From the NCBI GenBank assembly GCA_036012865.1, contig DASCQC010000001.1:1-27928 (forward strand): DNA of 27,928 bases, given 5' to 3'. Origin of the DNA: DASCQC01 sp036012865 (GTDB lineage Bacteria; Pseudomonadota; Gammaproteobacteria; Comchoanobacterales; Comchoanobacteraceae). Positions 8,226 to 16,747 of this stretch are shown in pieces (within the stretch, counting starts at the first letter, position 1; each line of letters begins with the position of its first letter). The notes beneath the pieces were generated by a model. The model was not told where the DNA came from, searched no databases, and worked only from the letters and a program-made list of their open reading frames with translations. The position numbers were made by a program, and so were the translations under genes.

Positions 8226-8763
8226 AGTAACTTCCCATCATCATAAACCAAATTAAATCATCAGGATGCTTCGTTTGATGTCCTTTACCAAAAACGAAGG
8301 AGTCAACCTGATTGCTCTTTGTTCTTGCCGTAATGTGCTCTTGATAGCACAACCATGACTGGCAACGTTGACCGCGATGTACCTCTACCCATTTTTTCTT
8401 TTGACAAGACCACTGCATAATCCCTGTATTAATCATGTGATAAGGGCTCAACCAATGTGTTGGCTTAATAAACGTAGTCCCGATGCATGGCGGTATTTTC
8501 ATGTGTAAAAACCACCCATCGAGCCTTAAAACTTGCGAACGAAAACAAATATCTCTAAGAAATTCCTCGTGTTCACTCAAATCTGAGGCCAGTAAGTCTG
8601 CAACAAAGTATCTATTTACAGCTTGATTATATACCTGAAGAAATCGACTCATATCAGCCCACTCATCTAAAGACTGCGGCTCAAAAGAGGTTATAGAATG
8701 CCAACAATCATCCGAATATAGCATCCATTTTTCAGGTGTTTGTATTAAAATAACATAAGACAT
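8170..8763 (-). CDS. unrecognised protein, first gene of the secretin cluster (HofM/PilM slot)
   Basis: About 197 residues from the ATG at 8763; a GTG at 8769 would add two. No signal peptide or membrane segment is seen. The protein is rich in Trp, His and Cys (WMLYSDDCWHSITSF, CQSWLCYQEHITART) and shows no motif I can name. It leads a four-gene overlapping run that ends in a secretin, the position held by hofM/pilM (an actin-like ATPase of about 260-350 residues). The C-terminal DDLIWFMMMGSYYAVF could correspond to the end of that fold. No nucleotide-binding motif survives. If related, it is truncated and much diverged. It is divergent from the 8879-9919 gene with about 110 bases between. 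Confidence 0.45.
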   Translation of the reverse strand: MSYVILIQTPEKWMLYSDDCWHSITSFEPQSLDEWADMSRFLQVYNQAVNRYFVADLLASDLSEHEEFLRDICFRSQVLRLDGWFLHMKIPPCIGTTFIKPTHWLSPYHMINTGIMQWSCQKKKWVEVHRGQRCQSWLCYQEHITARTKSNQVDSFVFGKGHQTKHPDDLIWFMMMGSYYAVFKHQQNNSVVGIISA

Positions 8764-8878
8764 AGGCACAAAAATATCACAGCAAAATACAGGGTGTCGA
8801 TACAGTAAAAACTATAGGCTTGAAATATATCTTGCAAAAGAGTGTGCGTATGATTTAATGAATCAACTAGGAGATATG

Positions 8879-9919
8879 ATGAAATATTATAAGGAGGCTG
8901 AGGCCTATTCCCTAATGGTTCAAAAAGTAATTTTAGGAGAAGTATCTAGAATCCTTGAAGACACTCACGGTAAATTAAAAAAAATGCCTAAAGACTTTTT
9001 TGATGATGGCAATGAACATAGCAAAAAGTTTGCAGCTTACCTTGAAAAAGTTGCTGAAGAAGAACATGACTTTCTGATAAAAATCAAAAGAGAACCAAGT
9101 AACATATACCCTGCTAAAAGTTGTAAAAATGAAACTGTCCTGCGGAGGCTTTTGTCTGATAACGGCATATCACCTATGGCTAAAGGCCTTTTAGAAGAAC
9201 TCTATAATGAAAAGACAATGTTCCTCCTCCAAAGAAAAATAGAGCAAGCATCAAAAAGTCTAGCGGTAACAAACTTAAGTAAAAGAGATGAAAAAACTTA
9301 TCTTCTTGAGCCCTCTTTTAGCAGTGGATGGACCAGAACGATTTCCTTGTTATGCCTATATATACTTGCATGGGACCCTGATAACAAAAAATTCATACAC
9401 CAGGAGCTATCCTCGGTTTCTTCATCTAAAAGTCTTCAGCACTCCTGCTTCCTCCCAGATAAACTTGCTCCTCTTTTTAATACATACCCCAACCTTTTTG
9501 GATGCTGGCAAGTTGTTATTGACCCAAACTCCAAAGTAAAAACCAACTATTTTTATGCTAGAGGAAATGCCTATGAATATGGGGGAGCACACCCAGAAGT
9601 ATGGCCCCCAGAATATCGTTTAAACAACAGATCAATGGAAGCATGGAAACATATTAAGCATCTTCTCAATAACAATCAGATTACCTCCATGGACTGTTCA
9701 AGCTTTCTAGCCTATATCTATGATATTTACCCACAATCGACTTCTACCTTAATGAAAATCTTTCAGAAACAACCTAACGACCTAGCGTCATCATTACAAA
9801 AGCCCTATCAGCGTTTGCTGCCTATGATCGAAATAAACAGGCACCTAGGCAACGATTGGGATGGTTTCCGGTTAACTCATAGAGAGATTGATACTGACGA
9901 AAAACAGCCCCCTGCATAA
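8879..9919 (+). CDS. putative NlpC/P60-like protein lacking the catalytic His half
   Basis: The product is about 346 residues. The start is chosen at the ATG at 8879 because AGGAG (8869-8873) lies five bases before it; ATGs at 8876 and 8858 are also in frame. The N-terminal 200 residues are soluble and helical with no known motif. Near residues 235-285 the segment ARGNAYEYGGAHPE and then MDCSSFLAYIYDIYP matches the start of NlpC/P60 peptidase domains, which typically read YxYGG...DCSGFVxxxY. That domain contains the nucleophilic Cys of cell-wall or amide hydrolases. The expected PGDLV...H half does not follow in this frame: the protein ends in a polar tail (EIDTDEKQPPA). A matching PGDLVVKKGH segment lies about 280 bases downstream in another frame, so the gene may be broken. 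Function is unproven. Confidence 0.6.
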   Translation: MKYYKEAEAYSLMVQKVILGEVSRILEDTHGKLKKMPKDFFDDGNEHSKKFAAYLEKVAEEEHDFLIKIKREPSNIYPAKSCKNETVLRRLLSDNGISPMAKGLLEELYNEKTMFLLQRKIEQASKSLAVTNLSKRDEKTYLLEPSFSSGWTRTISLLCLYILAWDPDNKKFIHQELSSVSSSKSLQHSCFLPDKLAPLFNTYPNLFGCWQVVIDPNSKVKTNYFYARGNAYEYGGAHPEVWPPEYRLNNRSMEAWKHIKHLLNNNQITSMDCSSFLAYIYDIYPQSTSTLMKIFQKQPNDLASSLQKPYQRLLPMIEINRHLGNDWDGFRLTHREIDTDEKQPPA

Positions 9920-10284
9920 AGTTTACCGGCCTTTGTGTTCACTTTGCATCAACTTTAAGCATTCTACTCCTTTCATTTTACCTCCCCAATTTTATTGCTC
10001 CCTTATTAAACGGGGCGGGCTTCAAAACCCATCAAAAAAGTTGGAGTCATGATGTGCTGCATTACCTTCTGATAAGTTCGTTAATATTGTTTATTCATAG
10101 TTTTTATAAGAACTTCGGGTATATTATACACTTAAGTCCAGCCCAAGCCTCTACTTATTTAAACTTTAATCCAGTACCTCTGCCAGAGATTTCTCCAGGA
10201 GATCTTGTAGTAAAAAAAGGACACTGTTTCATGGCAGCACCCCTTAACACCGGGGAAAGTGATTTGGCAAAAAAACGACAATAG
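9898..10284 (+). pseudogene. decayed fragment with an NlpC/P60-type PGDLV...H motif
   Basis: This frame, shifted relative to the preceding gene, is open from 9898 to a TAG at 10282-10284. It has no convincing start: a GTG at 10054 has no good ribosome site. It encodes two hydrophobic patches and then PVPLPEISPGDLVVKKGHCF, which resembles the second half of an NlpC/P60 active site (PGDLVxF...GHVGI). With the Cys half in the upstream gene, the simplest reading is a frameshift plus insertion or rearrangement in one ancestral gene. A chance match in non-coding DNA is the alternative. The whole gap 9920-10377 contains nothing else I can support apart from the ychF leader. Confidence 0.35.
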
Positions 10285-10377
10285 CCAAATAAAATGATCA
10301 CATATCCGTCTTGAAAACCTACAAAAAGAGAACACACTGTGTTAATGTTGGCATACCTTTTTAATTAGAGATAAATT

Positions 10378-11445
10378 ATGGCTTTACAGTGCGGCGTTGT
10401 CGGGTTACCCAATGTAGGAAAATCAACACTATTTAATGCATTAACTCAAGCAGGCATTGGAGCATCTAACTATCCTTTTTGCACCATTGAACCGAATGTT
10501 GGGCGTGTTTCTGTTCCTGATCTTCGGCTTGATAGCCTAACAGAAATTGTTAAACCTCAAAAAACCATCCCCAACACCATTGAGTTCGTTGATATTGCTG
10601 GGTTGGTTGAAGGGGCCAGTAAAGGCGAAGGTTTAGGCAATCAGTTTTTGGCAAATATCCGAGAGGTGGATGCCATCTTACACGTTGTCCGTTGTTTTGA
10701 TGACGATAACATTACTCATGTCCACGACCATGTAGACCCGATTCGAGATATAGAAATAATTGAAACTGAACTGGCTATTGCTGATTTACAAATGGCAGAA
10801 AAAGCCCAGCAACGCCTAGCCAAAAAGGCTCGCTCAGGAGATAAGGACGCTCAAGAAAAACTAGATGCTATCAACCTCGTTTGTAAAAAATTAGATAACA
10901 ATGACCCTATCTTGCCCGTTGACCCCATTCTATCAGAGTACCGTTTTTTAACAGCAAAGCCCTGCTTGTTTGTAGCCAACACTCCTGAAGAGGGAGATAA
11001 TGACCACCTATCAAAACTAAAAGAATACCTAATACAGCGAAATCAACCCTTAATTACAATCTCAGCTAATATTGAAGCAGAAATTCAATCGTTAGGTCCT
11101 GATGATCAGGCTCTTTTTCTAGAAGAAATTGGACAAAAAGAGCCTGGGTTAAATAGACTTATTCGATCAAGCTATCAACTATTAAACCTGATTACGTTCT
11201 TTACAGCAGGAGAAAAAGAAGTCCGAGCATGGACCCTTCAACAAGACATCAATGCACAGAATGCAGCCGGGGTTATCCATACTGACTTTATCAAAGGATT
11301 TATTCGCGCTGAAGTTATTTCTTACCAAGACTTTATAGACAAAAAAGGTGAGCAAGGAGCAAAAGAGGCTGGGCTATGGCGCCTTGAAGGAAAAGATTAC
11401 ATTGTAAAAGATGGAGATGTCATACATTTTCGAACCAACGCTTAG
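10378..11445 (+). CDS. ychF: redox-regulated ATPase/GTPase YchF (OLA1 family)
   Basis: YchF is a universally conserved Obg-family P-loop protein that binds ATP and associates with ribosomes, with links to oxidative-stress responses. The 355 residues show G1 GLPNVGKSTLFN (residues 8-19), the switch region FCTIEPNVGRV, and G3 DIAGLVEGASKGEG near residue 73. NTPE is found in place of the usual NKxD, the change that gives this subgroup its ATP preference. A helical insert is next, and the protein ends with the TGS domain (INAQNAAGVIHTDFIKGFIRAE ... DGDVIHFRTNA). Length is close to the usual 363. The gene often follows pth, which is absent here. Its stop codon overlaps that of convergent cca, so no separate terminator exists between them. 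Confidence 0.97.
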   Translation: MALQCGVVGLPNVGKSTLFNALTQAGIGASNYPFCTIEPNVGRVSVPDLRLDSLTEIVKPQKTIPNTIEFVDIAGLVEGASKGEGLGNQFLANIREVDAILHVVRCFDDDNITHVHDHVDPIRDIEIIETELAIADLQMAEKAQQRLAKKARSGDKDAQEKLDAINLVCKKLDNNDPILPVDPILSEYRFLTAKPCLFVANTPEEGDNDHLSKLKEYLIQRNQPLITISANIEAEIQSLGPDDQALFLEEIGQKEPGLNRLIRSSYQLLNLITFFTAGEKEVRAWTLQQDINAQNAAGVIHTDFIKGFIRAEVISYQDFIDKKGEQGAKEAGLWRLEGKDYIVKDGDVIHFRTNA

Positions 11446-12494
11446 TTTAATGTTGTAAGCAGTGCTATTTGAGCTTGTTTAATAGCATCACCTAAAGCCT
11501 TTCCTGTAAGGCCCTTATCCATCAATGACCGAGCATCTATTTGGGACAATGCCTCAAGTTTATTCATCCACTCGTTGACTTCCTTCCTTTCTAAAACGAC
11601 TTCTAAGGAAGACCTAAATCTATCTGGTCGACGAAAAGCATCCGCTCGCTTTAACCATGCCCACTGATGAACAGGGCTATTTGCCTCATCCAAAGCCAAA
11701 AAAGAATAAGCATCATGGCTCAACAGTGCTAGGTTTTTAGCAAGGCTTGTCGCACACACCGCTTTGGAACATTGCTTAATATCCTTTATTTGTGACGTTA
11801 AAAACAAAGCAGCAAATCGCTGTTCTACACCCGTTAGCTGTTGGCAAGAAACTTTAAACTCACTTGAAAACGATAGTTTGTTGAGGTAAAGGCATTCAAG
11901 GGCGCCTACTGCCCCAAGTTCTTCAAAAAACCTCCAAGGTGCCGCCATTTCTAATGCTCGCGACAACTCTTTCCAGATACGCTCTTTAGGCAGTGCTTCT
12001 AATTCTTTTACCATGGATCGCATGAGTTCTCTGGTTTCATGTGAAACATTGAAGTCGGGAAACCTTGCTGCAAATCTAGCCACCCTTAAAACGCGTAAAG
12101 GGTCCTCAACAAACGCGCCAGAAACATGTCTAAACACCTTGTCATCAATATCTTTTCGACCTGAATAAGGGTCAATGATCAGCCCCTTATCATCCATGGC
12201 CATAGCATTGATCGTCAGATCTCGTCGCATAAGGTCTTCTTCAAGTGTTACCGAAGAAGAAAATCGACACTTAAAACCGTAGTACCCCGCCCCTGTTTTA
12301 ACCTCTGTTCGAGCTAATGCGTATTCTTCTTTTGTTTTAGGGTGTAAAAAGACAGGAAAATCCTTTCCAACTTGCTGGAACCCTTGAGAAAGAAGCTCCT
12401 CTGGTGACGCACCAACAACAACCCAGTCTCTTTCTTTGACAGAAAGACCCATTAACTGATCTCTAACAGCTCCGCCCACAAGATATATATTCAT
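11442..12494 (-). CDS. cca: CCA-adding tRNA nucleotidyltransferase, without an intact HD domain
   Basis: Cca adds or repairs the 3' CCA of tRNAs using CTP and ATP. The 350 residues open with GGAVRDQLMGLSVKERDW. In E. coli the catalytic pair in this motif is D21 and D23; here it reads E21 and D23. RRDLTINAMAMDD at 90-102 and EDPLRVLRVARFAARF at 130-145 are intact, as is the KERIWKELSRAL segment. E. coli Cca has 412 residues with an HD phosphatase domain after the core. Here the place of that HD motif reads LFLTSQIKDIKQ, so the HDxGK signature is lost and the C-terminal part is shortened. The tRNA-repair core should still work, but the phosphatase/phosphodiesterase activity is probably absent. 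The gene converges on ychF with overlapping stops and contains a parS-like site. Confidence 0.94.
   Translation of the reverse strand: MNIYLVGGAVRDQLMGLSVKERDWVVVGASPEELLSQGFQQVGKDFPVFLHPKTKEEYALARTEVKTGAGYYGFKCRFSSSVTLEEDLMRRDLTINAMAMDDKGLIIDPYSGRKDIDDKVFRHVSGAFVEDPLRVLRVARFAARFPDFNVSHETRELMRSMVKELEALPKERIWKELSRALEMAAPWRFFEELGAVGALECLYLNKLSFSSEFKVSCQQLTGVEQRFAALFLTSQIKDIKQCSKAVCATSLAKNLALLSHDAYSFLALDEANSPVHQWAWLKRADAFRRPDRFRSSLEVVLERKEVNEWMNKLEALSQIDARSLMDKGLTGKALGDAIKQAQIALLTTLN
12033..12048. promoter_or_regulatory. parS-like site inside cca (two mismatches)
   Basis: GGTTTCATGTGAAACA matches parS TGTTTCACGTGAAACA at 14 of 16 positions and carries the same central TG as the site at 1478. 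On the coding strand it encodes part of NVSHETRE, so it may be partly constrained by codons. Intragenic parS sites are common in bacteria. Treated as probable because a sister site occurs near gyrB. Confidence 0.45.
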
Positions 12495-12500
12495 GCTGTC

Positions 12501-12529
12501 ACGTTAGGCAACCTGACCTAAAATGTCAA
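12501..12529 (-). promoter_or_regulatory. possible cca promoter, implying a leaderless message
   Basis: On the minus strand a perfect -35 TTGACA (12529-12524) is followed 17 bases later by a weak -10 TAACGT (12506-12501). The predicted transcription start falls on or next to the A of the cca ATG at 12494, and no ribosome site precedes that ATG. If right, cca would be translated from a leaderless mRNA. Confidence 0.35.
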
Positions 12530-12562
12530 TCTTTAGTCTTTAAAATTATGATTTTATTTAGA

Positions 12563-12592
12563 TTGGATAAAATCAACTGTGTTTGTTATGAT
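12563..12592 (+). promoter_or_regulatory. possible promoter of the APC-yadGH-methyltransferase run
   Basis: A weak -35 TTGGAT (12563-12568), an 18-base spacer, and a good -10 TATGAT (12587-12592). Transcription would start near 12599, after the in-frame TTG at 12595. This supports the ATG at 12616 as the start of the transporter gene. Confidence 0.4.
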
Positions 12593-12615
12593 ATTTGATT
12601 AAGTGGATTTATATC

Positions 12616-14004
12616 ATGGCCAAAACAAAACCCTTGAGTGTATTTTCCTTAGTTATGATTAATATCATAGCTATTGATAACATTAGATCATTGCCTGCCA
12701 GTGCCGAATTTGGTCTGACGCTGATTAGCTATTATTTCGCTATGGCAATTTTATTTTTTATACCTATAGCACTTGTTTCTGCCGAACTGGCTACAGCACT
12801 TCCTAAAAAAGGAGGGGTTTATGCCTGGGTGCGTGAGGCTTTTGGCCCTCGCTGGGGCTGCTATGTTATTTGGTTACAATGGATCTACAATGTTGTGTGG
12901 TACCCAACACAGATGGCCTTCATCGCAGCAGTCATATCACATTTTTTTCCAGGAAATTTATCAGAAAACCCTTACTTTATATCAGGCCTCTCTTTTCTTT
13001 TGTTTACAGTTGCCACGATTGCTAATAACTATGGCATGCGAATATCCAGTTTTGTCAGCACCCTTGGGGCTATCTTTGGAACACTCATTCCTATGATGCT
13101 GATCACTCTATGTGCCCTTTTATGGGTGTATCAAGGGCACCCCGTTGAGTTCATGCAAAACAATGTTTCTTGGCTGCCCAGTACCGGAGACAAAAGCCAC
13201 ATAGGCTACCTTTCACTCGTTATCTTTGGTCTGGTGGGTATAGAAATGTCTGCAGTCCATGCAGAGGAGGTTGAAAACCCACAAAAAAGCTACCCAAAAG
13301 CCATTGCCATCTCTACCTTAGTTATTATGAGCACGCTTGTTATTTCATCGTTATCAATCGCAACCATTTTACCTCCAAATGAGCTCAATATCATGACTGG
13401 CGTTATTCAAGTTTTTAATCGTGTTATTGAGGTGTCCTTACCCAGCAGCCTTAACTGGATACACTATGTTTTAAACACGCTCATTATCTTCGGCAGTCTT
13501 TCTGCCGTTTCTGCCTGGATTATTGGCCCAAGCAAAGGGCTTATGGTAGCGGCTAATGAGGGAGCAGCCCCCAACGTGCTTAAAAAAGAAAACCGTTATG
13601 GGGCTCCGATCAATATCTTAATACTTCAAATAATAGTCTTTACTTGTTTATGTTCAACTTATCACTTTCTACCCATCCAAACTGCTTTTTTCATGCTCAC
13701 AGCCTTTACCGACCAGCTTGCCATGATTGGCTATATCTTTTTGTTAGCAGCTGCCTTCTTCTTAAGGCATCAATCACCACACCTACAACCAAAATACAAG
13801 GTCCCCGGAGGTATTATTGGCATGGCGATAACGTGTGTCCTTGGGTTTATTGGCTGCATCATCGGATTAGCAGCTGGGTTTATGCTTCCAGATAACCTAC
13901 AAGGAATCAGTGCAACAACCTATGTCTTTATTATTCTATTTGGCATTGTTATTATCTCATTGCCTCCGATCTTATTTAAGCACCGAAAGCAGGAGCCCCT
14001 ATGA
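12616..14004 (+). CDS. APC-family amino acid antiporter, GadC/glutamate:GABA-like
   Basis: An inner-membrane amino acid transporter of the APC superfamily, 462 residues from the ATG at 12616, with about twelve hydrophobic segments. The N-terminal half carries the signature of GadC-type exchangers: INIIAIDNIRSLPASAEFG in TM1, FFIPIALVSAELATALPKKG, GGVYAWVREAFGPRWG and a Trp-rich TM3 (IWLQWIYNVVWYPTQ). HAEEVENPQKSYPKA in the middle is a conserved APC loop. Many Legionella and Coxiella genomes carry several such permeases. The substrate cannot be read from sequence; exchange of glutamate, GABA or related amino acids is the family-based guess. AAGTGG nine bases before the ATG is a weak ribosome site. 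Its stop overlaps the next start as ATGA, so it is translationally coupled to yadG. Confidence 0.9.
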   Translation: MAKTKPLSVFSLVMINIIAIDNIRSLPASAEFGLTLISYYFAMAILFFIPIALVSAELATALPKKGGVYAWVREAFGPRWGCYVIWLQWIYNVVWYPTQMAFIAAVISHFFPGNLSENPYFISGLSFLLFTVATIANNYGMRISSFVSTLGAIFGTLIPMMLITLCALLWVYQGHPVEFMQNNVSWLPSTGDKSHIGYLSLVIFGLVGIEMSAVHAEEVENPQKSYPKAIAISTLVIMSTLVISSLSIATILPPNELNIMTGVIQVFNRVIEVSLPSSLNWIHYVLNTLIIFGSLSAVSAWIIGPSKGLMVAANEGAAPNVLKKENRYGAPINILILQIIVFTCLCSTYHFLPIQTAFFMLTAFTDQLAMIGYIFLLAAAFFLRHQSPHLQPKYKVPGGIIGMAITCVLGFIGCIIGLAAGFMLPDNLQGISATTYVFIILFGIVIISLPPILFKHRKQEPL

Positions 14005-14912
14005 CAGCCCTTTCTTTTAAAGGCATTCACAAAACCTACGCCCCTGATTTTCATGCCATAAAAGGCGTGACACTTAATATTAATCAAGGGGATTTCTTTT
14101 GTTTATTAGGGCTTAACGGGGCAGGGAAAACAACCTTAATAGGCATTGCTAGTGGGTTAATTAAAAAGTCCTCAGGAATTGTTTCCATTTTTAATCATAG
14201 CCTTGACTCTCACCCGATTCAAGCCAAGAGAGCTCTTGGGCTCATGCCGCAAGAAACCAACCTCAACCCCTTTGATACTGTAGAGGCCATTTTGGTTTAT
14301 CAAGCAGGTTATTATGGCATATCATCTGCCACCGCGATGCACTCTATGAAAGACCTCTTATCTCGCCTCGGCTTAAACGATAAACGATACAGCAAAGTCA
14401 AAGAATTATCGGGCGGCATGAAACGCCGATTAATGCTTGCCAGAGCGCTCATTCATCAGCCCAAAATACTTATTTTAGATGAACCCACAGCGGGAGTGGA
14501 TATTCAGCTCAGGCATGAAGTATGGAACTACCTCCAAGAACTCAATCAACAAGGAATGACTATTATACTCACAACCCATTACCTAGAAGAAGCTGAGTTT
14601 CTATGCAACAATATGGCCATTATTCATCACGGAAAAATCATCCAACAAGGAAGTCTTCAATCCATACAAGCATCCTTTAATAAGGCCCACTATATCATCT
14701 ATACCAACAAAGAGATTCCTCAAAAAGTTATAGAGGGAGCAAACATTACATCCTCAAGCGCACAATCTCTTTCTGTTAAAGTATCGACCCCAGAAGATCT
14801 CAACGAGATTATCTCCACCCTATCCAGCCACTCCATTGGCATTAGTCATATCGATACGAAAACATCTCGGCTAGAGGAGTTTTTTCTCGATAAAACAGGT
14901 GACTTACCATGA
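14001..14912 (+). CDS. yadG: ABC-2 type transporter ATPase YadG
   Basis: The ATP-hydrolysing subunit of a two-gene ABC-2 exporter, 303 residues. Walker A is GLNGAGKTT (37-45), the signature is LSGGMKRR (136-143), Walker B is LILDEPTAGVD (157-167), and the switch His lies in ILTTHYLEEAE. Close agreement with E. coli YadG through LGLMPQETNLNPFDT and QAGYYGI supports the name. The C-terminal 70 residues form the regulatory domain seen in this subgroup and end in SRLEEFFLD. It overlaps the preceding antiporter and the following permease gene by four bases each. The exported substrate is unknown in this family. Confidence 0.93.
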   Translation: MTALSFKGIHKTYAPDFHAIKGVTLNINQGDFFCLLGLNGAGKTTLIGIASGLIKKSSGIVSIFNHSLDSHPIQAKRALGLMPQETNLNPFDTVEAILVYQAGYYGISSATAMHSMKDLLSRLGLNDKRYSKVKELSGGMKRRLMLARALIHQPKILILDEPTAGVDIQLRHEVWNYLQELNQQGMTIILTTHYLEEAEFLCNNMAIIHHGKIIQQGSLQSIQASFNKAHYIIYTNKEIPQKVIEGANITSSSAQSLSVKVSTPEDLNEIISTLSSHSIGISHIDTKTSRLEEFFLDKTGDLP

Positions 14913-15676
14913 TTAATCAACTTTACCCCTTGTGCGTATTATTACATAAAGAAATCAACCGTATTTGTCGAATATGGCGCCAAACATTTATTCCGCCCAT
15001 CATTACAACTTCGATGTATTTTATTATTTTTGGAACTGTCTTTTCCAAAAAAATCGGGGTGATTGAAGGCTCTCGTTATATTGATTTCATTACGCCTGGA
15101 CTCGTCATGCTATCGTTAGTTATCAACTCTTTTTCTAATGTCGCATCCAGCTTCTTTTTAGAGCGCTTTTACGGCGGCGTGAACCAGCTTTTATGCGCCC
15201 CCCTATCCTCCTTTACTATTTTGACAGGGTTTGTCTCTGGCGGTATTTTTAGAGGGCTATTAAGCAGCCTTATTGTCATCGCTGTTGCTGAATGGTTTAC
15301 CAATATTCACATTGCACACATCGGCATTACCTTATTAAGCCTGTTCTTAACCAGCACTCTTTTTTCCTTGATTGGGCTAACCAATGCTATATTGGCTCAT
15401 ACATTTGATGATTTGAGTGTTGTCCCTAATTTTATTTTAACCCCCCTACTTTACCTTGGAGGTGTTTTCTACTCAATCCACCAGCTTCCTCCCCTATGGA
15501 AAACATTATCCTTGCTAAACCCCATCCTTTATATTGTTAATACCCTTAGGTTTGGCTTGTTAGGTCACGCTAATATTGATATCCAATATTCCTTTGCTGT
15601 CATTATTATAACTGTTATCAGTTTAACCTATATCAATATATGGCTACTTAAAAACTCAAGACAATTACACCCCTAA
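14909..15676 (+). CDS. yadH: ABC-2 type transporter permease YadH
   Basis: Membrane partner of YadG, 255 residues with six hydrophobic segments. Family landmarks are RIWRQTFIPPIITTSMYFII near the N-terminus, FITPGLVMLSLVINSFSNVA, and HTFDDLSVVPNFILTPLLYL followed by GGVFYSIHQLPP near the C-terminus. These are almost the same as in E. coli YadH (FDDISLVPTFVLTPLTYLGG). The start ATG overlaps the yadG stop (ATGA). Six bases separate it from the methyltransferase gene. The pair probably exports a lipid-linked or small hydrophobic compound, but this is only a general property of the ABC-2 class. Confidence 0.93.
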   Translation: MINQLYPLCVLLHKEINRICRIWRQTFIPPIITTSMYFIIFGTVFSKKIGVIEGSRYIDFITPGLVMLSLVINSFSNVASSFFLERFYGGVNQLLCAPLSSFTILTGFVSGGIFRGLLSSLIVIAVAEWFTNIHIAHIGITLLSLFLTSTLFSLIGLTNAILAHTFDDLSVVPNFILTPLLYLGGVFYSIHQLPPLWKTLSLLNPILYIVNTLRFGLLGHANIDIQYSFAVIIITVISLTYINIWLLKNSRQLHP

Positions 15677-15682
15677 AACATC

Positions 15683-16747
15683 ATGACCCTTCATAACAAT
15701 CTGATTAATCTTCTTCAGCGCCAGTGTAAAAAGGACCCCTTTATCCCCTTTGATCTATTCATGCAAAGAGCTCTGTATGAACCGCATATGGGTTATTATA
15801 TGCAAGAAAGAAACCCTTTTGGCAACGAAGGGGACTTTATCACATCCCCGATGATCTCTTCTCTTTTTGGCAAGGTTATTCATTCTGTGATTCAAAAACA
15901 GCTGCCTCATAACAACTGCCTTGCTGAAATTGGTCCCGGTTTAGGGCACCTTTGCCTATCCATTCTTAAAGAATCACCATTTACGACATACCTTATTGAA
16001 AAAAACCCTCATCTTGAGCATCAACAAAAGATTCTTTTCAAAACCCTGACTAAATCACAAACAGACGCGATTCATTGGGTAAATCAGCTGCCCAAGAACT
16101 ATGAAGGCGCTTTGATTACTCACGAACTTTTTGACGCCTTCCCTGTTCATAGGGTGGTGGTAAAAAATAATACTTACCATGAGATTGGTGTGTCTGTAAC
16201 CGATCAAGGGTCCTTAAAAGAGGTCTATCGTCCTTGCGATGATAACTTGCTTTCAATTTGTCATCGCAGGGGCATCCCTCTACTCGAGGGGTATAAAGCT
16301 GAAATATCCACCTCAATAGAACCCTGGATATCAGCCCTGAGCAAGCAAGTAAGAAAATCTTTTTGGGTCCTAATTGATTACGGTTATGAACGCCACCAGC
16401 TTTATCACCCGTGTAGAGATAAAGGAACTCTCAGGTCATATCATAAACATCAAGAAGTCACCAATAACTGGTCCTGGCTTGGTGAGCAAGACATTACTGC
16501 TAGCGTAGACTTTGACCTTATATTAGAAACCTGTGTTGAGAATGGCTGGACTGTCAATTATTTTGGGCCGCAGCATGAATTTTTAGCACAAAATGGCATT
16601 GATTTGTATGTCAATCAATATGCTGAAACCGACAAGTTTATGGACATAGCGAACCAATGCAAACAATTGATGATGGAACCCTTGGGAAACGTGATGAAGG
16701 TAGCTTTACTTTCAAAAGGAACAACAGAGAGGAATGATTTCACGTGA
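15683..16747 (+). CDS. MidA/NDUFAF7-family SAM-dependent methyltransferase
   Basis: A 354-residue Rossmann methyltransferase of the MidA (DUF185) family, whose mitochondrial member NDUFAF7 methylates an arginine of complex I. The bacterial target is not established. Visible landmarks are FMQRALYEPHMGYYMQ near residue 28, GDFITSPMISSLFGKVI near 50, the SAM-binding AEIGPGLGHLCLSIL near 81, and ITHELFDAFPVHRV near 150 (family pattern NELFDAxPV). The C-terminal WLGEQDITASVDF and LLSKG are also typical. Length is normal. The start lies six bases after the yadH stop, so it is the last gene of the run that begins with the antiporter. Its final codons form part of a parS-like site. Confidence 0.92.
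   Translation: MTLHNNLINLLQRQCKKDPFIPFDLFMQRALYEPHMGYYMQERNPFGNEGDFITSPMISSLFGKVIHSVIQKQLPHNNCLAEIGPGLGHLCLSILKESPFTTYLIEKNPHLEHQQKILFKTLTKSQTDAIHWVNQLPKNYEGALITHELFDAFPVHRVVVKNNTYHEIGVSVTDQGSLKEVYRPCDDNLLSICHRRGIPLLEGYKAEISTSIEPWISALSKQVRKSFWVLIDYGYERHQLYHPCRDKGTLRSYHKHQEVTNNWSWLGEQDITASVDFDLILETCVENGWTVNYFGPQHEFLAQNGIDLYVNQYAETDKFMDIANQCKQLMMEPLGNVMKVALLSKGTTERNDFT

Noticed and set aside
10091..10132. TTATTCATA and TTATACACT as DnaA boxes marking an origin before ychF
   Set aside because: Single-mismatch boxes are expected dozens of times by chance in a window of this size and composition.
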